Shown here: in pieces, positions 24,637 to 34,140 of the stretch
Layout: each line of letters opens with the position of its first letter
How positions within the stretch are numbered: the stretch's first letter is position 1
Source: DATLED01 sp963750255
GTDB lineage: Bacteria; Actinomycetota; Acidimicrobiia; Acidimicrobiales; CADCTF01
Assembly: GCA_963750255.1 (NCBI GenBank)
Contig: CAVVPZ010000004.1
Location: 1-64,000, forward strand
Direction of reading: 5' to 3'
DNA: 64,000 nt
Position numbers and translations under genes: made by a program
The notes under the pieces: generated by a model
What the model was told of the DNA's origin: nothing
Database searches by the model: none
Seen by the model: only the letters and a program-made list of their open reading frames with translations

Positions 24637-25632
24637 TCAGTGACGAATCACGATCTTTCCCAACTGCTCACCCGATTCGAGGCGCTCGAGAGCGGCGGGA
24701 AAGCCGTCGAGTCCATCGACGACGTTGTCGACGATCACGGGCACGGCCCCCGAACCGACCAGGGTCGACACCGCCGCGAACTCGGCGTAGGACCCCATCG
24801 TCGAGCCGATGATCTCGTGTTGTTTGAAGAACAGTCGCGGAAGGCTCAACTCCACCTTCGAGCCTGCGGTGCCTCCGCAGGTGACCAGGCGCCCGCCGGG
24901 TGCGAGCGCCCGAATCGACCGGTCCCAGGTCGCGGCACCGACGTTCTCGAACACCACATCGGCCCGCACCGGGAAGTCGTCGCCCGAGTCGAAGGCGCCG
25001 GAGGCACCGAGTTCGATGGCCCGCCGGCGCTTGTTCTCGTCGCGCGACGTGCCGTAGACGACGGCCCCCATGGCCTTGCCGAGGACCAGTCCGGCGCTCG
25101 AGACGCCGCCGCCCACCCCGACGACCAGCATCGTCTCGCCCGCCGCCAGCCGGGCCCGGCGGAGCATGCGCCACGCCGTCAGGTACGCGAGGGGAAAAGC
25201 AGCCGCTTCAGCCCATCCCAGGCCGGGCGGCTTGGCCACCACGTTGGCCGCGGGAAGCACGACCAGCCCGCCGTGGGCGCCCCACCGGTGCTCGCCGAGG
25301 ATCTGGAACGTCGGGCAGAGGGGACCCTGGCCGGCCAAGCACGCCGGGCACTGCCGGCAGGAGACGGCCGGATTGAGGATCACTTCGTCGCCGGGGGCCA
25401 CGGACTCGACCCCCTCCCCCACCGACTCGACCACGCCAGCCCCGTCGGCGCCGGGGACGTGGGGAAGGTGCGGCTTGGGCAGGCCCCGGGTAACCCACAG
25501 ATCCATGTGGTTGAGGGCACTGGCGACGACCCGCACGCGGACGTCGCCCGGGCCGGGGTCGGCGATGTCGATGGTGCCGAACCGGTAGCCGCCCGGCGAG
25601 GCATCGAGAATCCAACTTTCCATGACCGTCAC
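24637..25632 (-). CDS. zinc-binding MDR-family alcohol dehydrogenase
   Basis: A 331-residue medium-chain dehydrogenase/reductase. The GroES-like domain has NHMDLWVTRGLP, HVPGADGAGVVESVGEGVES and a structural-zinc lobe with four cysteines (VSCRQCPACLAGQGPLCPT). The Rossmann half has MLVVGVGGGVSSAGLVLG for NAD(P)H. The first catalytic zinc ligand is not Cys: the usual CGTD is replaced by NHMD, as in quinone reductase-like members, so the reaction is unclear. GTG 25632 is chosen because TAGGGT (minus, 25640-25645) ends 7 nt upstream; ATG 25623 is the alternative. The gene is intact. Confidence 0.85.
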   Translation of the reverse strand: MTVMESWILDASPGGYRFGTIDIADPGPGDVRVRVVASALNHMDLWVTRGLPKPHLPHVPGADGAGVVESVGEGVESVAPGDEVILNPAVSCRQCPACLAGQGPLCPTFQILGEHRWGAHGGLVVLPAANVVAKPPGLGWAEAAAFPLAYLTAWRMLRRARLAAGETMLVVGVGGGVSSAGLVLGKAMGAVVYGTSRDENKRRRAIELGASGAFDSGDDFPVRADVVFENVGAATWDRSIRALAPGGRLVTCGGTAGSKVELSLPRLFFKQHEIIGSTMGSYAEFAAVSTLVGSGAVPVIVDNVVDGLDGFPAALERLESGEQLGKIVIRH

Positions 25633-25685
25633 GGCCCGGACCCTACCGGCGGCCCCAGCCGGCTTCATCCGTCGTCAGCGGGAAG

Positions 25686-26294
25686 TCAGACGACGACTTC
25701 GATGGCATCGGGCTCGATCCGGAAAGCGAGAACGCGGCCCCGGTCGACCGCCTCGCCGTCGAGCCAGATGGTCCGGGGTCGGGAAAACGTGACGGTGGCA
25801 GCCGCCGTGCGCCGGCCACGGATGCGAGGGTGCGGAAGGTGGGTTCCGGTTGGTAACCGGCGGCGCACCTTGGCGAGGTCGCGGATCCGCAGGTCGGCCT
25901 CGAACAGGTCGAGGAGCCCGTCGTCGGGGTGGGCCCGCGGGCCCAGATTCCAGTCGCCGAGCCACTGCGCGTTCATCGCCACTGCGGCGGTGGTCCACGT
26001 GCGGCTCCGGGCCACGGCGTGCGCGACGAAGAGGTGGAGACGGCCGTCGACGAGCACCTGTCCGAGATCGATCGGAAAGGTCATCGCCGCCGACGACCAC
26101 AAGCGGTCTTCGTCGCCGGGAGCGGCCAGCGTGCGCCCGAGGTCGCCACCGAGCAGCCCGAGCGTCGGATACGGACGCCCTTCGGACCGAGCCACTTCGA
26201 GTACGGCGCGAGCCTCTGCGTCGCTGCGGACGACCACGCCGTCGGGTGGGAGCGCCCCCGGCGACCCCCACGGCTGGCCCTTCTCGATCGTCAC
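25686..26294 (-). CDS. stand-alone C-terminal domain of a diacylglycerol-kinase-like protein
   Basis: A 202-residue protein. LGGDLGRTLAAPG, TFPIDLGQVLVDGRLHLFVA and MNAQWLGDWNLGPRAHPDDG, followed by LLDLFEADLRIRDLAKVRRR and WLDGEAVDRGRVLAFRIEPD, match the beta-sandwich domain of YegS/DgkB-type lipid kinases. The N-terminal NAD-kinase-like domain with the GGDGT motif is missing, and sequence upstream belongs to the helicase in another frame, so this is a real short form and not a truncation by error. GTG 26294 overlaps the helicase stop by 4 nt (GTGA). A catalytic role alone is unlikely; lipid or nucleotide sensing is a guess. Confidence 0.72.
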   Translation of the reverse strand: MTIEKGQPWGSPGALPPDGVVVRSDAEARAVLEVARSEGRPYPTLGLLGGDLGRTLAAPGDEDRLWSSAAMTFPIDLGQVLVDGRLHLFVAHAVARSRTWTTAAVAMNAQWLGDWNLGPRAHPDDGLLDLFEADLRIRDLAKVRRRLPTGTHLPHPRIRGRRTAAATVTFSRPRTIWLDGEAVDRGRVLAFRIEPDAIEVVV

Positions 26295-28927
26295 CCGACC
26301 GTCGACGAGGCAGCCACGACCCCCCGGTAGAGCGAATTGGCCGCCGCCCGGCAGGCCGCGGCCGTGGCCGGCTCGGCGGCGGCGTTGGCCATCTGGCCCA
26401 ACAGGTCGATCAGTTGCTTGACGTTGCGGACGAAGTCGCCTCCCGTGAGTTGCTCGTCGCCCAAGGCAATCGCGAGGTCGGCCCCGGTCGCCCACGCATG
26501 GATGACGCCGACCAGCCCGGCGTCGGGAGGACGGGTGACGGGCAGGCCGGCGTCCTGCTCGGCCAAGTGGAGTTCGCGAGCCACGTATTCGAGGTCGGCC
26601 CAGCGGGTCCGGAGCGAGCCGCTCGGAAACCACGGGGCGGGAGCATCGCCGGGGCCGCGGGTCTCATAGGTGAACACCGACGCGAGGGCGGCGACCTCGG
26701 GTTCTGTGAGGTCGTCGAAGAGGCCCGATCGGAGGCATTCGGCGACCAGGAGATCGCACTCGTGGTAGAGGAGCCGCAGCCGCTCGCCGGCGTCGGTGAG
26801 GGCCCATCCGTCGAGGTAGCCCCACGATTCGAGCACCCGCAGCACCCGGTCGAAGAGCCGGGCCAGCGACTCGGACCGGTTGCGCAGGCCACGCTCGAGT
26901 GCGACGCGCTCTCGTCGGCGCTGGTCGGCCCGCCACAACGCTCGCAAATGCGTCTTGAGTTCGGGGCAGGCTGCGACGGGGTGGGCGGCCGTGGCTTCGG
27001 CCAGGCCCTGCGCCCGGCGGGCTCGCGGATCGATCGGACCTCCGCGATCGGCCGACGTCGCCTCGAGTCGGGCCGAGCGCAGGAGGTCGGCGACCTGGTT
27101 GGTGAACGAATGGTTGTTGGGGAGAAAGGGGGTCGGCAGATCCACGGCGCCCACCGAGCGGGGCGGGCTGGTGAAGTCCTTGGCCGAGAGTTGCGTGCGC
27201 TTGCCCGAGAGGTTCACGATGCCGAGGACCTTGCCGCCCTTTCGGTGGGCGGTGGTCACGACCGCGACCCGTCCCCCCGACGCCTGGCCGGGCACCACGA
27301 GCACGTCGCCCGGGCCCAGGCGATCGAGGGCGCGCTCGATCTCGACTTTGGCCGCCGGCTTGGCTCGCTGGGCTTGGTCGGCGTCATCGCGCAGGCGTCG
27401 GAACTCCTCGACGTCACCGAGATCGCAGGCGGCCGCCTTGACCAGGTCGGCCACCTCCCGGTCGAGGGACTCGAGCCGCCGCTCGTCCCGCACGACGCCT
27501 CGGTCGGATCGGTATTGGGCGAAGGAGAGGTTCAGCAGGTGGTGGGCCTCATCGGGCTGATAGCGGCGAACGAGGTTGGCGGCCATGTTGTAGGTGGGCC
27601 GGAACGCCGAGGTGAGTTCGTACGATCGCGTCGAGACCAGGGATGCCACCTGATCGAACGGGACGAAGGGTGACCACAACACGATGCCGTAGCCGACGTC
27701 GTCGATCCCCCGCCGCCCGGCCCGGCCGGTGAGTTGGGTGTACTCGCCCGGCGTCAGCTTCTCGTGGGTCTCCCCCGTGAACTTCGTGAGCTTCTCGATC
27801 ACGACCGACCGTGCCGGCATGTTGATGCCCAGGGCCAGGGTCTCGGTGGCGAAGACGACCTTGACCAGCGCCCGCGTGAAGCACGCCTCGACGGCCTCCT
27901 TGAACGGCGGGACCATGCCGGCGTGATGGGCGGCGAAGCCGGCCTCGAGGCCGTGAACCCACCGGTCGTAACCCAGCACGGCCAAGTCGCTGTCGCTCAG
28001 TCCCGCTACCGCCGCCTCGGCGATGGCTCGGATCTCGCTCCGCTCCGTCGGCGTCGTGAGCCGGAGTCCGCCGCTCAGGCACTGACCTACAGCGTCATCG
28101 CAGGCCGCTCGGCTGAAGATGAACACGATGGCCGGCAGGAGCTCTCGCTCCGCCAGCACCTCCACCACCTCGGCCCGGCGCGGCGTCATCAGGCGACCGC
28201 GCCTCGGTCCCCGGGTCATGCGGGGTTGGTCACGTTGGACTCGGGCGTCGTCACGCTCGAGTTGTTCGGCCTCGGGATTGGGCCGCCCGTCGACAAGGGT
28301 CGGGAGCAACAGGGGTCGCTCGGTGCGGCGGTCGCCGACGAGATAGAGGTTGTGGAGCGTCACGGGTCGACGCTCCTCGATCACGGTCTCGGTCGCACCG
28401 CGGACGGTGGCGATCCAGTCGGCGAATTCCTCGGCGTTGCTCACTGTGGCCGACAGACAGACCAGATCGACCTCTCGGCGCAGGTGGATGATGACTTCCT
28501 CCCACACCGGTCCTCGGTATGCGTTCTGCAGGTAGTGGACCTCGTCGAGCACCACGTAGCGCAGTCCGTCGAGGCTGGCGCTCCCGGCGTAGATCATGTT
28601 GCGGAGCACTTCGGTCGTCATGACGACGACCGGGGCGTCGCCGTTGCGGACGAGGTCGCCGGTGAGGAGACCGACGGCGTCCCGCCCGTGTCGCTCGACG
28701 AGGTCTCGATACTTCTGGTTCGAGAGGGCCTTGAGCGGTGTCGTGTAGAACGCCTTTCCCCCGTCGCTGAGCGCTTTGGCGACGGCGTACTCGGCCACGA
28801 CGGTCTTCCCCGACCCCGTCGGCGCGGCCACGAGCACCGAACGTCCCGCGTCGAGCGCGTCGATGGCTCGACGTTGGAAGTCGTCGAGGTCGAAGCCGAG
28901 GCCGGCGACGAACTCCTCGCGATTCAC
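26291..28927 (-). CDS. helY: DEAD/DEAH-box RNA helicase, HelY/Ski2-like
   Basis: An 878-residue superfamily 2 helicase. Motif I is VLVAAPTGSGKTVVAEYAV, motif Ia TTPLKALSNQKYRDLV, motif II YVVLDEVHYLQ, motif III LSATVSNAEEFADWI, motif V VFATETLALGINMPA and motif VI QLTGRAGRRGIDDVGYGI. A beta-rich insertion (GPGDVLVVPGQASGGRVAV) and a C-terminal helical DSHCT-like domain follow (about 690-870), as in Mtr4 and mycobacterial HelY. It probably unwinds structured RNA. The neighbours TatC and TatA upstream match the mycobacterial order helY-tatC-tatA. GTG 28927 has TAGAAC 7 nt upstream. The frame is intact over 2.6 kb. Confidence 0.93.
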   Translation of the reverse strand: MNREEFVAGLGFDLDDFQRRAIDALDAGRSVLVAAPTGSGKTVVAEYAVAKALSDGGKAFYTTPLKALSNQKYRDLVERHGRDAVGLLTGDLVRNGDAPVVVMTTEVLRNMIYAGSASLDGLRYVVLDEVHYLQNAYRGPVWEEVIIHLRREVDLVCLSATVSNAEEFADWIATVRGATETVIEERRPVTLHNLYLVGDRRTERPLLLPTLVDGRPNPEAEQLERDDARVQRDQPRMTRGPRRGRLMTPRRAEVVEVLAERELLPAIVFIFSRAACDDAVGQCLSGGLRLTTPTERSEIRAIAEAAVAGLSDSDLAVLGYDRWVHGLEAGFAAHHAGMVPPFKEAVEACFTRALVKVVFATETLALGINMPARSVVIEKLTKFTGETHEKLTPGEYTQLTGRAGRRGIDDVGYGIVLWSPFVPFDQVASLVSTRSYELTSAFRPTYNMAANLVRRYQPDEAHHLLNLSFAQYRSDRGVVRDERRLESLDREVADLVKAAACDLGDVEEFRRLRDDADQAQRAKPAAKVEIERALDRLGPGDVLVVPGQASGGRVAVVTTAHRKGGKVLGIVNLSGKRTQLSAKDFTSPPRSVGAVDLPTPFLPNNHSFTNQVADLLRSARLEATSADRGGPIDPRARRAQGLAEATAAHPVAACPELKTHLRALWRADQRRRERVALERGLRNRSESLARLFDRVLRVLESWGYLDGWALTDAGERLRLLYHECDLLVAECLRSGLFDDLTEPEVAALASVFTYETRGPGDAPAPWFPSGSLRTRWADLEYVARELHLAEQDAGLPVTRPPDAGLVGVIHAWATGADLAIALGDEQLTGGDFVRNVKQLIDLLGQMANAAAEPATAAACRAAANSLYRGVVAASSTVG

Positions 28928-28937
28928 AAGGACGGTT

Positions 28938-29729
28938 CTACCGCTTCAACGCCTTGCCGAGCAGGATGCTGATCTCGTAGAAGAGGTACATCGGGGCAGC
29001 CATGGCCAGCATCGTGATCGGATCCTGGCTCGGGGTGATGACGGCGGCGAATACGACGATGCCGATGATCGCCCCCCGCCGCCACTTGCGGAGTTGCGCG
29101 CTCTTGAGGATCTTGGCCAACTGGAGGAAGACCAACAAGATCGGAAACTCGAACGACACGCCGAAGGCGAGCACGACCAGCATGTAGAGCCGCAGGTACT
29201 TCGAGGGGCTGAACAGCGGTACCAGATCGGGGCCGCCGACGCCGATCAGGAAGTCGAGCGCCTTGGGGAAGGTGACGACGGCGATGGCACCGCCGGCGAT
29301 GAACAACAGGATCGAACTGACGATGAACGGGATGGCAAAGCGCTTCTCGTTCCTGTGGAGGCCAGGCGTTACGAACCGCCACACCTGCCAGAGGATCACG
29401 GGGGCGGCGAACACCGCCCCGAGGAAGACGGCCAGCTTGATGCGGGTGCCGAAACCCTCGAGCGGGTCGATGACCACCAACTGGCAGGTGCCGCCCTTCT
29501 TGGCCTGGCAGTAGGGGTCGACCAGGAACCCGAGCACCGGGTTGGACAACACGAACCCGACGATGCTGCCGATCACCAAGGCCAGCACCGACTTGACCAG
29601 CCGGCTCCGGAGCTCGCCCAAATGCTCGACGAGCGTCATTCGGTCGAGGTCTTGGCGGTCGAGGTCTTGGCGGTCGGCGTCTTGGCGATCGAGGTTTCCG
29701 CCCTCCGGGGCGCCTGTCACCAGCGTCAT
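28938..29729 (-). CDS. tatC: Sec-independent protein translocase TatC
   Basis: A 263-residue integral membrane protein with six segments. The family blocks are MTLVEHLGELRSRLVKSVLA, PLEGFGTRIKLAVFLGAVFA, PVILWQVWRFVTPGLHRNEK and GVSFEFPILLVFL. It is the receptor for twin-arginine signal peptides and works with TatA. The ATG at 29729 overlaps the tatA stop by 4 nt. Between this start and an internal MTLVEH there are about 30 extra residues made of DRQDL-type repeats, encoded by a 15-bp tandem DNA repeat at 29641-29695. The internal ATG would give a normal-length TatC. Confidence 0.94.
   Translation of the reverse strand: MTLVTGAPEGGNLDRQDADRQDLDRQDLDRMTLVEHLGELRSRLVKSVLALVIGSIVGFVLSNPVLGFLVDPYCQAKKGGTCQLVVIDPLEGFGTRIKLAVFLGAVFAAPVILWQVWRFVTPGLHRNEKRFAIPFIVSSILLFIAGGAIAVVTFPKALDFLIGVGGPDLVPLFSPSKYLRLYMLVVLAFGVSFEFPILLVFLQLAKILKSAQLRKWRRGAIIGIVVFAAVITPSQDPITMLAMAAPMYLFYEISILLGKALKR
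29641..29695. repeat. 15-bp tandem repeat at the tatC 5' end
   Basis: CGGTCGAGGTCTTGG occurs twice exactly (29641-29670), then with two changes (29671-29685) and then partly (from 29686). It encodes the DRQDL/DRQDA repeats of the TatC N-terminus. Slippage would change length in steps of five residues without breaking the frame. Confidence 0.85.
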
Positions 29730-30046
29730 GAACCGGGGTCGGTCGAGGTCGAGTCGCTCGTCGACTCTGCGCCGGGCAGGTCGCTCCAGAGGTAGCGCTG
29801 GGGCGGCGTTGGGGCCGTGTCGACGACCGCCTCCTGCGTGGACGACTGCTCGGCCGGTAGGACAGGTCCGGTCTCCGGCAGCTGCATGGCGTCACGAATA
29901 TCGGCCTGGAAGCCTGAGGTCATCTTGCGGATCTCGGCCAGCGCCCGACCGGCCTGGCGGGCGGCATCGGGCAGCTTCTCGGGGCCGAGCACGAGGAGCG
30001 CGACGACGAGGATGACGAGGATTTCCGGCGCTCCGAGGCTTCCCAT
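29726..30046 (-). CDS. tatA: TatA/TatB family translocase subunit
   Basis: A 106-residue protein with the family layout: a short membrane helix (APEILVILVVALLVLGPEKL, about residues 6-25), the GPEKLPDAARQAGRALAEIR hinge and amphipathic helix, then a disordered acidic/Pro tail. The PDAARQAGRALAEIRKMTSG stretch is closer to TatB than to TatA in composition, and no second copy is in the window. It forms the Tat pore or receptor with TatC. TAGACT ends 9 nt before ATG 30046. Confidence 0.88.
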   Translation of the reverse strand: MGSLGAPEILVILVVALLVLGPEKLPDAARQAGRALAEIRKMTSGFQADIRDAMQLPETGPVLPAEQSSTQEAVVDTAPTPPQRYLWSDLPGAESTSDSTSTDPGS

Positions 30047-30058
30047 AGTTCGCGGAGT

Positions 30059-30283
30059 CTACGGGGCCGACTTCACCCTTGGACGGGCCTTGGCGACAAC
30101 AACCGGGACCGAGGCCCGGAATGACCTGGCCTCGGCGCCGAGGGCCTCGACGGGCGCTCGCAGTGCGACGAACGCCGAAATCTCCTGCCGCAACGCCGCC
30201 GCCTCGGAACGGACCCGGCGGGCGGACACGACCAAGGGCAGCGCGGCAAGGAGGATGACGACGGCAGGCACCAGCCAGAGCAC
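30059..30283 (-). CDS. small single-pass membrane protein
   Basis: A 74-residue protein. The N-terminus is one membrane segment (VLWLVPAVVILLAALPLVVS), followed by a helical charged region (ARRVRSEAAALRQEISAFV) and a basic end (KARPRVKSAP). GTG 30283 is the only usable start in frame; the reading continues 8 codons upstream to the end of the previous gene without a start codon. It sits between the zinc-ribbon gene and tatA. I do not recognise the family; a membrane scaffold role is only a guess. Confidence 0.6.
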   Translation of the reverse strand: MLWLVPAVVILLAALPLVVSARRVRSEAAALRQEISAFVALRAPVEALGAEARSFRASVPVVVAKARPRVKSAP

Positions 30284-30314
30284 GACGCGAGCGTAGGTCG
30301 CTGGCTCCGAGGGT

Positions 30315-30653
30315 TCAGTCCTTCTCGCGCCCCACCGGCTCGGTGAGCCGCTCGAACCAGTCGTCACTCTGCAGGAGCTGGTGCAGCTCGAGCAGGTCGT
30401 CATAATCGATGGGGCGACCCTCGCGGGGCTCATCGAGCTCGGCCGGGAGGCTCCACACCGACAGCGCCACGCCCGATGACACCAACAGATCCACGATCCG
30501 CTGCTCGGCCATCTTCGACACCGCCACCGCACAGGTGGGGCATCGGAATGCGTAGCTGCCTTGGTTGTTCGTCGCACAGACCTGCACGGTCACGTCGCGT
30601 GACGTGAGTTCGATGTCGCCGCAGGTCGGGCAGCTTGCCCGAATGGTTGCCAC
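30315..30653 (-). CDS. zinc-ribbon domain hypothetical protein
   Basis: A 112-residue protein with a rubredoxin-like zinc ribbon: ATIRASCPTCGDIELTSRD and YAFRCPTCAVAVSKMAEQR supply four cysteines as two CPxC pairs. The remainder is acidic and helical (GRPIDYDDLLELHQLLQSDD). GTG 30653 is preferred because GGGAG lies about 9 nt upstream; longer forms add an unlikely Arg/Lys-rich leader. The role is unknown. It precedes the small membrane gene by 31 nt, so the two are probably cotranscribed with tatA. Confidence 0.7.
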   Translation of the reverse strand: MATIRASCPTCGDIELTSRDVTVQVCATNNQGSYAFRCPTCAVAVSKMAEQRIVDLLVSSGVALSVWSLPAELDEPREGRPIDYDDLLELHQLLQSDDWFERLTEPVGREKD

Positions 30654-30898
30654 CAAGGTCTCCCTTCGTTGCCTCGGCTTCCCCATCGACCGCTTCTCCC
30701 CTCGAGTTGAGCGCTTCCCGCGCTGCAGGTCCCGCTCGTCGCGGTGTACTTGACCGATGTTGCCCTTTCGCGACGGTGAGAGAAATAGGTCGACCTGGCC
30801 ATTTCGCACCCGCGACCGGGCTAGTTCGAGCTGACCAGCCCGGTTGGCGCCGCCAAATTGACGTCAGGACCAGGGCGGGAGTTTCCGACACTCTCCGT

Positions 30899-32817
30899 AT
30901 GCAAGAAGGGGTGGTCCAGTATCTCGCTCAGGTCCTGCGCGGCCTCTCGTCGGGCGCCGACCCGATCCGGCTGTTGCAGGACGCCCTCAGCGGCGCCATT
31001 GCCGCTTCTGGGGGTCGCCACGGCATGATCGTCGGACTGGTCGACGGGGCGCCGACCGTCATCTCGGCGTCGGGAACCACGCCCAGGGTCGTGCTCGACA
31101 CCGCTGCGCGATGCATGGATGAGGGCAGGCTTTGTCGCGGACGCGACCCGGCCGCAGGCACCGGGGCCATCGCCGAGCCGATCCGGGTCGGGCAGCGGGT
31201 CGTGGGTGCCGTGAGCATCGGCGGCCAACCCGTCGCCCTCGACGCCGCTCCCCTACCCCTGTTCGCCGACGCCGCCGGTCTGGCGCTAGCCCGGCGGCCG
31301 ACCGCGACCCGAGCATCGGTGACCGATTTCTCGACCGCGTTGGTCGAGATCGGCCGAGATCTCGATCCGACTGCGGTGCTCGGGCGCATGTTCGACGCCG
31401 CCGCCCGACTCTTCGGAGCCTTGGGCGGGTTCTGCGTCCTTCCCGACGGCGATGGCTGGCGGGTGGCCCAACATCGGGGAATCAGCGCCGGCAGCGCTAC
31501 GCCTTGCGTCACGCCACCCTGCCTTCCGTGACTTCGTCGCCGGCACCAATTTGCGGGTCGAGCCGCCATCGCATCCTGTGGTGGCCGGCCTCGTGCAAGG
31601 CGCCGAGACCGCCATCTCCGTCCCGCTCGTCGCAGGCGGCGTTCGCCAAGGCTTCCTCGTGCTCCTCGTGGGTGAGCCTCCGGATCCGGTCGGCCAGGGC
31701 CTCGTACTCGCCTTCGCCAACCAGGTTGCCGGCATCATGCGCGCTGTCCGGCTCGACCAACTGCGCCGAGAGCAAGACCAACGAATCGCTGCTGTTGCTC
31801 ACAGCGCCCCCACGCCGGTGATCGTGTTCGACGAGGACAACCGCTTCGTCCTCGTCAATGCTGCCGCCGCCGAGCTGTTCCATCTTCCCGAGGCCTTCGC
31901 CGCCGGTCAATCCGTGACCGGACGGCTGGGGCACGAGGGGCTCGAGGCCCTGCTGGAGGAGGACGGCGAAGGCCGAATGGAGGTCTTGCTCGGCGGCCCG
32001 CCCAACCGTTTGCACTTGGCCACCGTGCGCCGGATGCGCGACAGCTCCGGGCGCGGGTCTGGGTCGGGTGCTCGTATTGGAAGACGTCACTCGCCAGCGC
32101 GAGCCCGACAAGATCAAGAGCGATTTCGTCGCCGTCATCGGCCACGAGCTCCGCACCCCCCTGACCGTGATCAGGGGCTACGTGCAGATGCTGAACGTGA
32201 AGGGCACCCAGCTCGACGCCGCCTCGCTCGACACCTGTCTGACCGCACTCACGACCAACACGGGACGGCTCGAGCGGCTCATCGACGACCTGCTGTTCGT
32301 GTCGTCGATCGACACGCGGCGACCCGCACTCGATCTTCAACGAGTCGACGTGGCTGACGTTCTCGACGAGTTCGCGGGGCCGCGGGTGCACATCGAGACG
32401 CCCGGCCGGCGGGTCGCCCTGGAGATCGACCGGTCCAAGTTCGACCAGGTCCTCGGCCAGCTCATCGACAATGCTCTCAAGTTCAGCGACGACGAGGTGG
32501 TCGTGTCATTGGTCGAGGGTGACGGCGAGATCGAGATCCACGTCGATGACAACGGCGCTGGGATCTTCTCGGGCGACATCCCCAACCTGTTCGAACGGTT
32601 CCGCCAACTCGACGGCACCTCGACCCGAGCCAAAGGCGGCACGGGCGTCGGCCTCTACATCTGCCGGAGGTTGGTCGAGTTGCAGGGCGGGCGCATCTGG
32701 TGCGACAGCCGCCTCAGTGTCGGGAGCCGGTTCGCCTTCACCCTTCCCACGACCCGACCGTCGTGTCGGACGAGTCGGGTCGACACGGCCCCGCCGGTGG
32801 CGCCGTCGGTCGGCTGA
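30899..32817 (+). CDS. sensor histidine kinase (GAF-PAS-HisKA-HATPase), two frameshifts
   Basis: One kinase of about 638 residues spread over three frames by two inserted G (near 31490 and 32055). The N-terminal region looks like GAF domains (GGRHGMIVGLVDGAPTVISA, LVEIGRDLDPTAVLGRMFDA). A PAS-like domain follows (PTPVIVFDEDNRFVLVNAAA), then HisKA with the phospho-acceptor histidine in DFVAVIGHELRTPLTVIRGY, and HATPase_c with the N box GQLIDNALKFSDDE and G boxes VDDNGAGIFS and KGGTGVGLYICRRLVEL. No membrane segment is seen, so it is probably cytoplasmic. No response regulator is adjacent. The signal is unknown. Confidence 0.85.
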
Positions 32818-32843
32818 CCGTCGGGAGTGGGACAGAATCGCGG

Positions 32844-33545
32844 GTGGATTCGCTTCGCCCCCCGATCGCCTTCGCTCACCCGGGGCGCCGGGCCCACGCC
32901 CCGGAGAACACGCTCGACGCCTTCCGGCTGGCCAGAAAGCTCGGGGCCGACGGCCTCGAGAGCGACGTGTGGCTCACCGCCGATGGCGTTCCCGTACTCG
33001 ACCATGACGGCGTCGTGGGACGGGACTCCGGCGACGTCCGATCTCGACGGTGACCGAGCCTCGCTCCCGTCGTGGATCCCGACACTCGAGGAGCTCTACG
33101 CCGAGTGTGGGACCGACTTCGAGTTGAGTCTCGACGTGAAGGATGCCGACGCCGCCGGTGCCCACCGTCGCCGCGGCCCGGGCTGGGGTGGCGCTGCGCC
33201 CGGGCGGCTGTGGCTGTGCCATCCCGACTGGCAGATCGTCCGGACGTGGCGACAACTCGACGACGACGTGCGCCTCGTCGACTCGACCCGCCTCCGCCGC
33301 TGCGCGAGGGACCCGAACGCCGGGCCGCGGACCTCGCCGCCGCCGGCGTCGACGCGGTCAACCTGCACCACTCGGATTGGAACATGGGTCTCGCCACCCT
33401 CTTTCACCGCTTCGAGCGCTTCTGTCTCGGGTGGGACGCCCAGTTCGAGCGAGTCATCACCCAGCTGCTCGGGTTCGGCCTCGATGGCGTGTTCAGCGAC
33501 CACGTCGACCGACTGGTCGACGCCCGCGCCGCCTTCGGGCGTTAG
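32844..33545 (+). CDS. glycerophosphodiester phosphodiesterase family protein, frameshifted
   Basis: About 233 residues across frames. The N-terminus has the catalytic block FAHPGRRAHAPENTLDAFRL and the metal-binding LESDVWLTADGVPVLDHDGV. After a shift near 33045 come SLPSWIPTLEELYAECGTDF and ELSLDVKDADAA. After more shifts between 33150 and 33300 comes DLAAAGVDAVNLHHSDWNMG, ending FSDHVDRLVDARAAFGR. It would split glycerophosphodiesters into alcohol and glycerol-3-phosphate. In the first block HPG replaces the usual HRG. The end overlaps the lepB stop on the other strand by 4 nt. Confidence 0.82.
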
Positions 33546-34140
33546 AGCACTTCGAGGTCGGACAGCGGATACACCTTGACGAAGGCGCGTCCGACGACGA
33601 GGTCCTCGTCGATGAAGGTGGCGCGGTTGTCGCACAGCACCCGGCTGTCCGACGAGTTCTCCCTGTTGTCGCCCATCATCCACAGCCGCCCGTCCGGCAC
33701 CGTTACCGGTCCGAAGTCCGAAGTGGTCTGGTCAGCGGGCAGGTAGGCCTCGGTTAACCGTTTGCCGTTGACGAGCACGCCCCCATTGCGCCCCTCGACG
33801 GTGTCGCCGGGAAGACCGACGACCCGCTTGACGAGGTCCTTGATCGTCGGATCGGCCGGCGTGCACGGCGGTCGGGCGAAGACCACGATGTCGCCCCGGT
33901 GAATGTCGTGCAGCCGGTAGCTCAGCTTGTTGACGAAGATCCGATCACCGACATGCAGTTGGGGCTCCATCGACGCCGACGGGATGAAGAACGCCTGGAT
34001 GAGGAACGTCTTGACCAGGAACGCCACGGCGAGAGCCGCCACCACGATCACAACCCATTCGGCCGCCGAGCGCAGGGCGCGATCAGCCTTGGTGGGACGC
34101 GGCCCGGTGTGGGCGTCGGGGTCGCAGGATTGTCGATCAC
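33542..34140 (-). CDS. lepB: signal peptidase I
   Basis: About 199 residues. One membrane anchor (AAEWVVIVVAALAVAFLVKT) is followed by the serine box FFIPSASMEPQLHVGDRIFV, the lysine box KDLVKRVVGLPGDTVEGRNG and MGDNRENSSDSR, the complete Ser-Lys dyad signature. It removes signal peptides at the outer face of the membrane. The anchor frame is open far into the upstream gene, but a GTG at 34140 overlaps that gene's stop (GTGA) and reads IDNPATPTPTP in a different frame. I think this GTG is the true start and a base is missing between about 34070 and 34130. Confidence 0.9.

Noticed and set aside
23833..26421. 862-codon open frame on the plus strand
   Set aside because: It is antisense to the ThyX-like, alcohol dehydrogenase and DAGK-domain genes, has Arg/Gly/Val-rich composition with no motif, and reflects high-GC codon bias of the real minus-strand genes.
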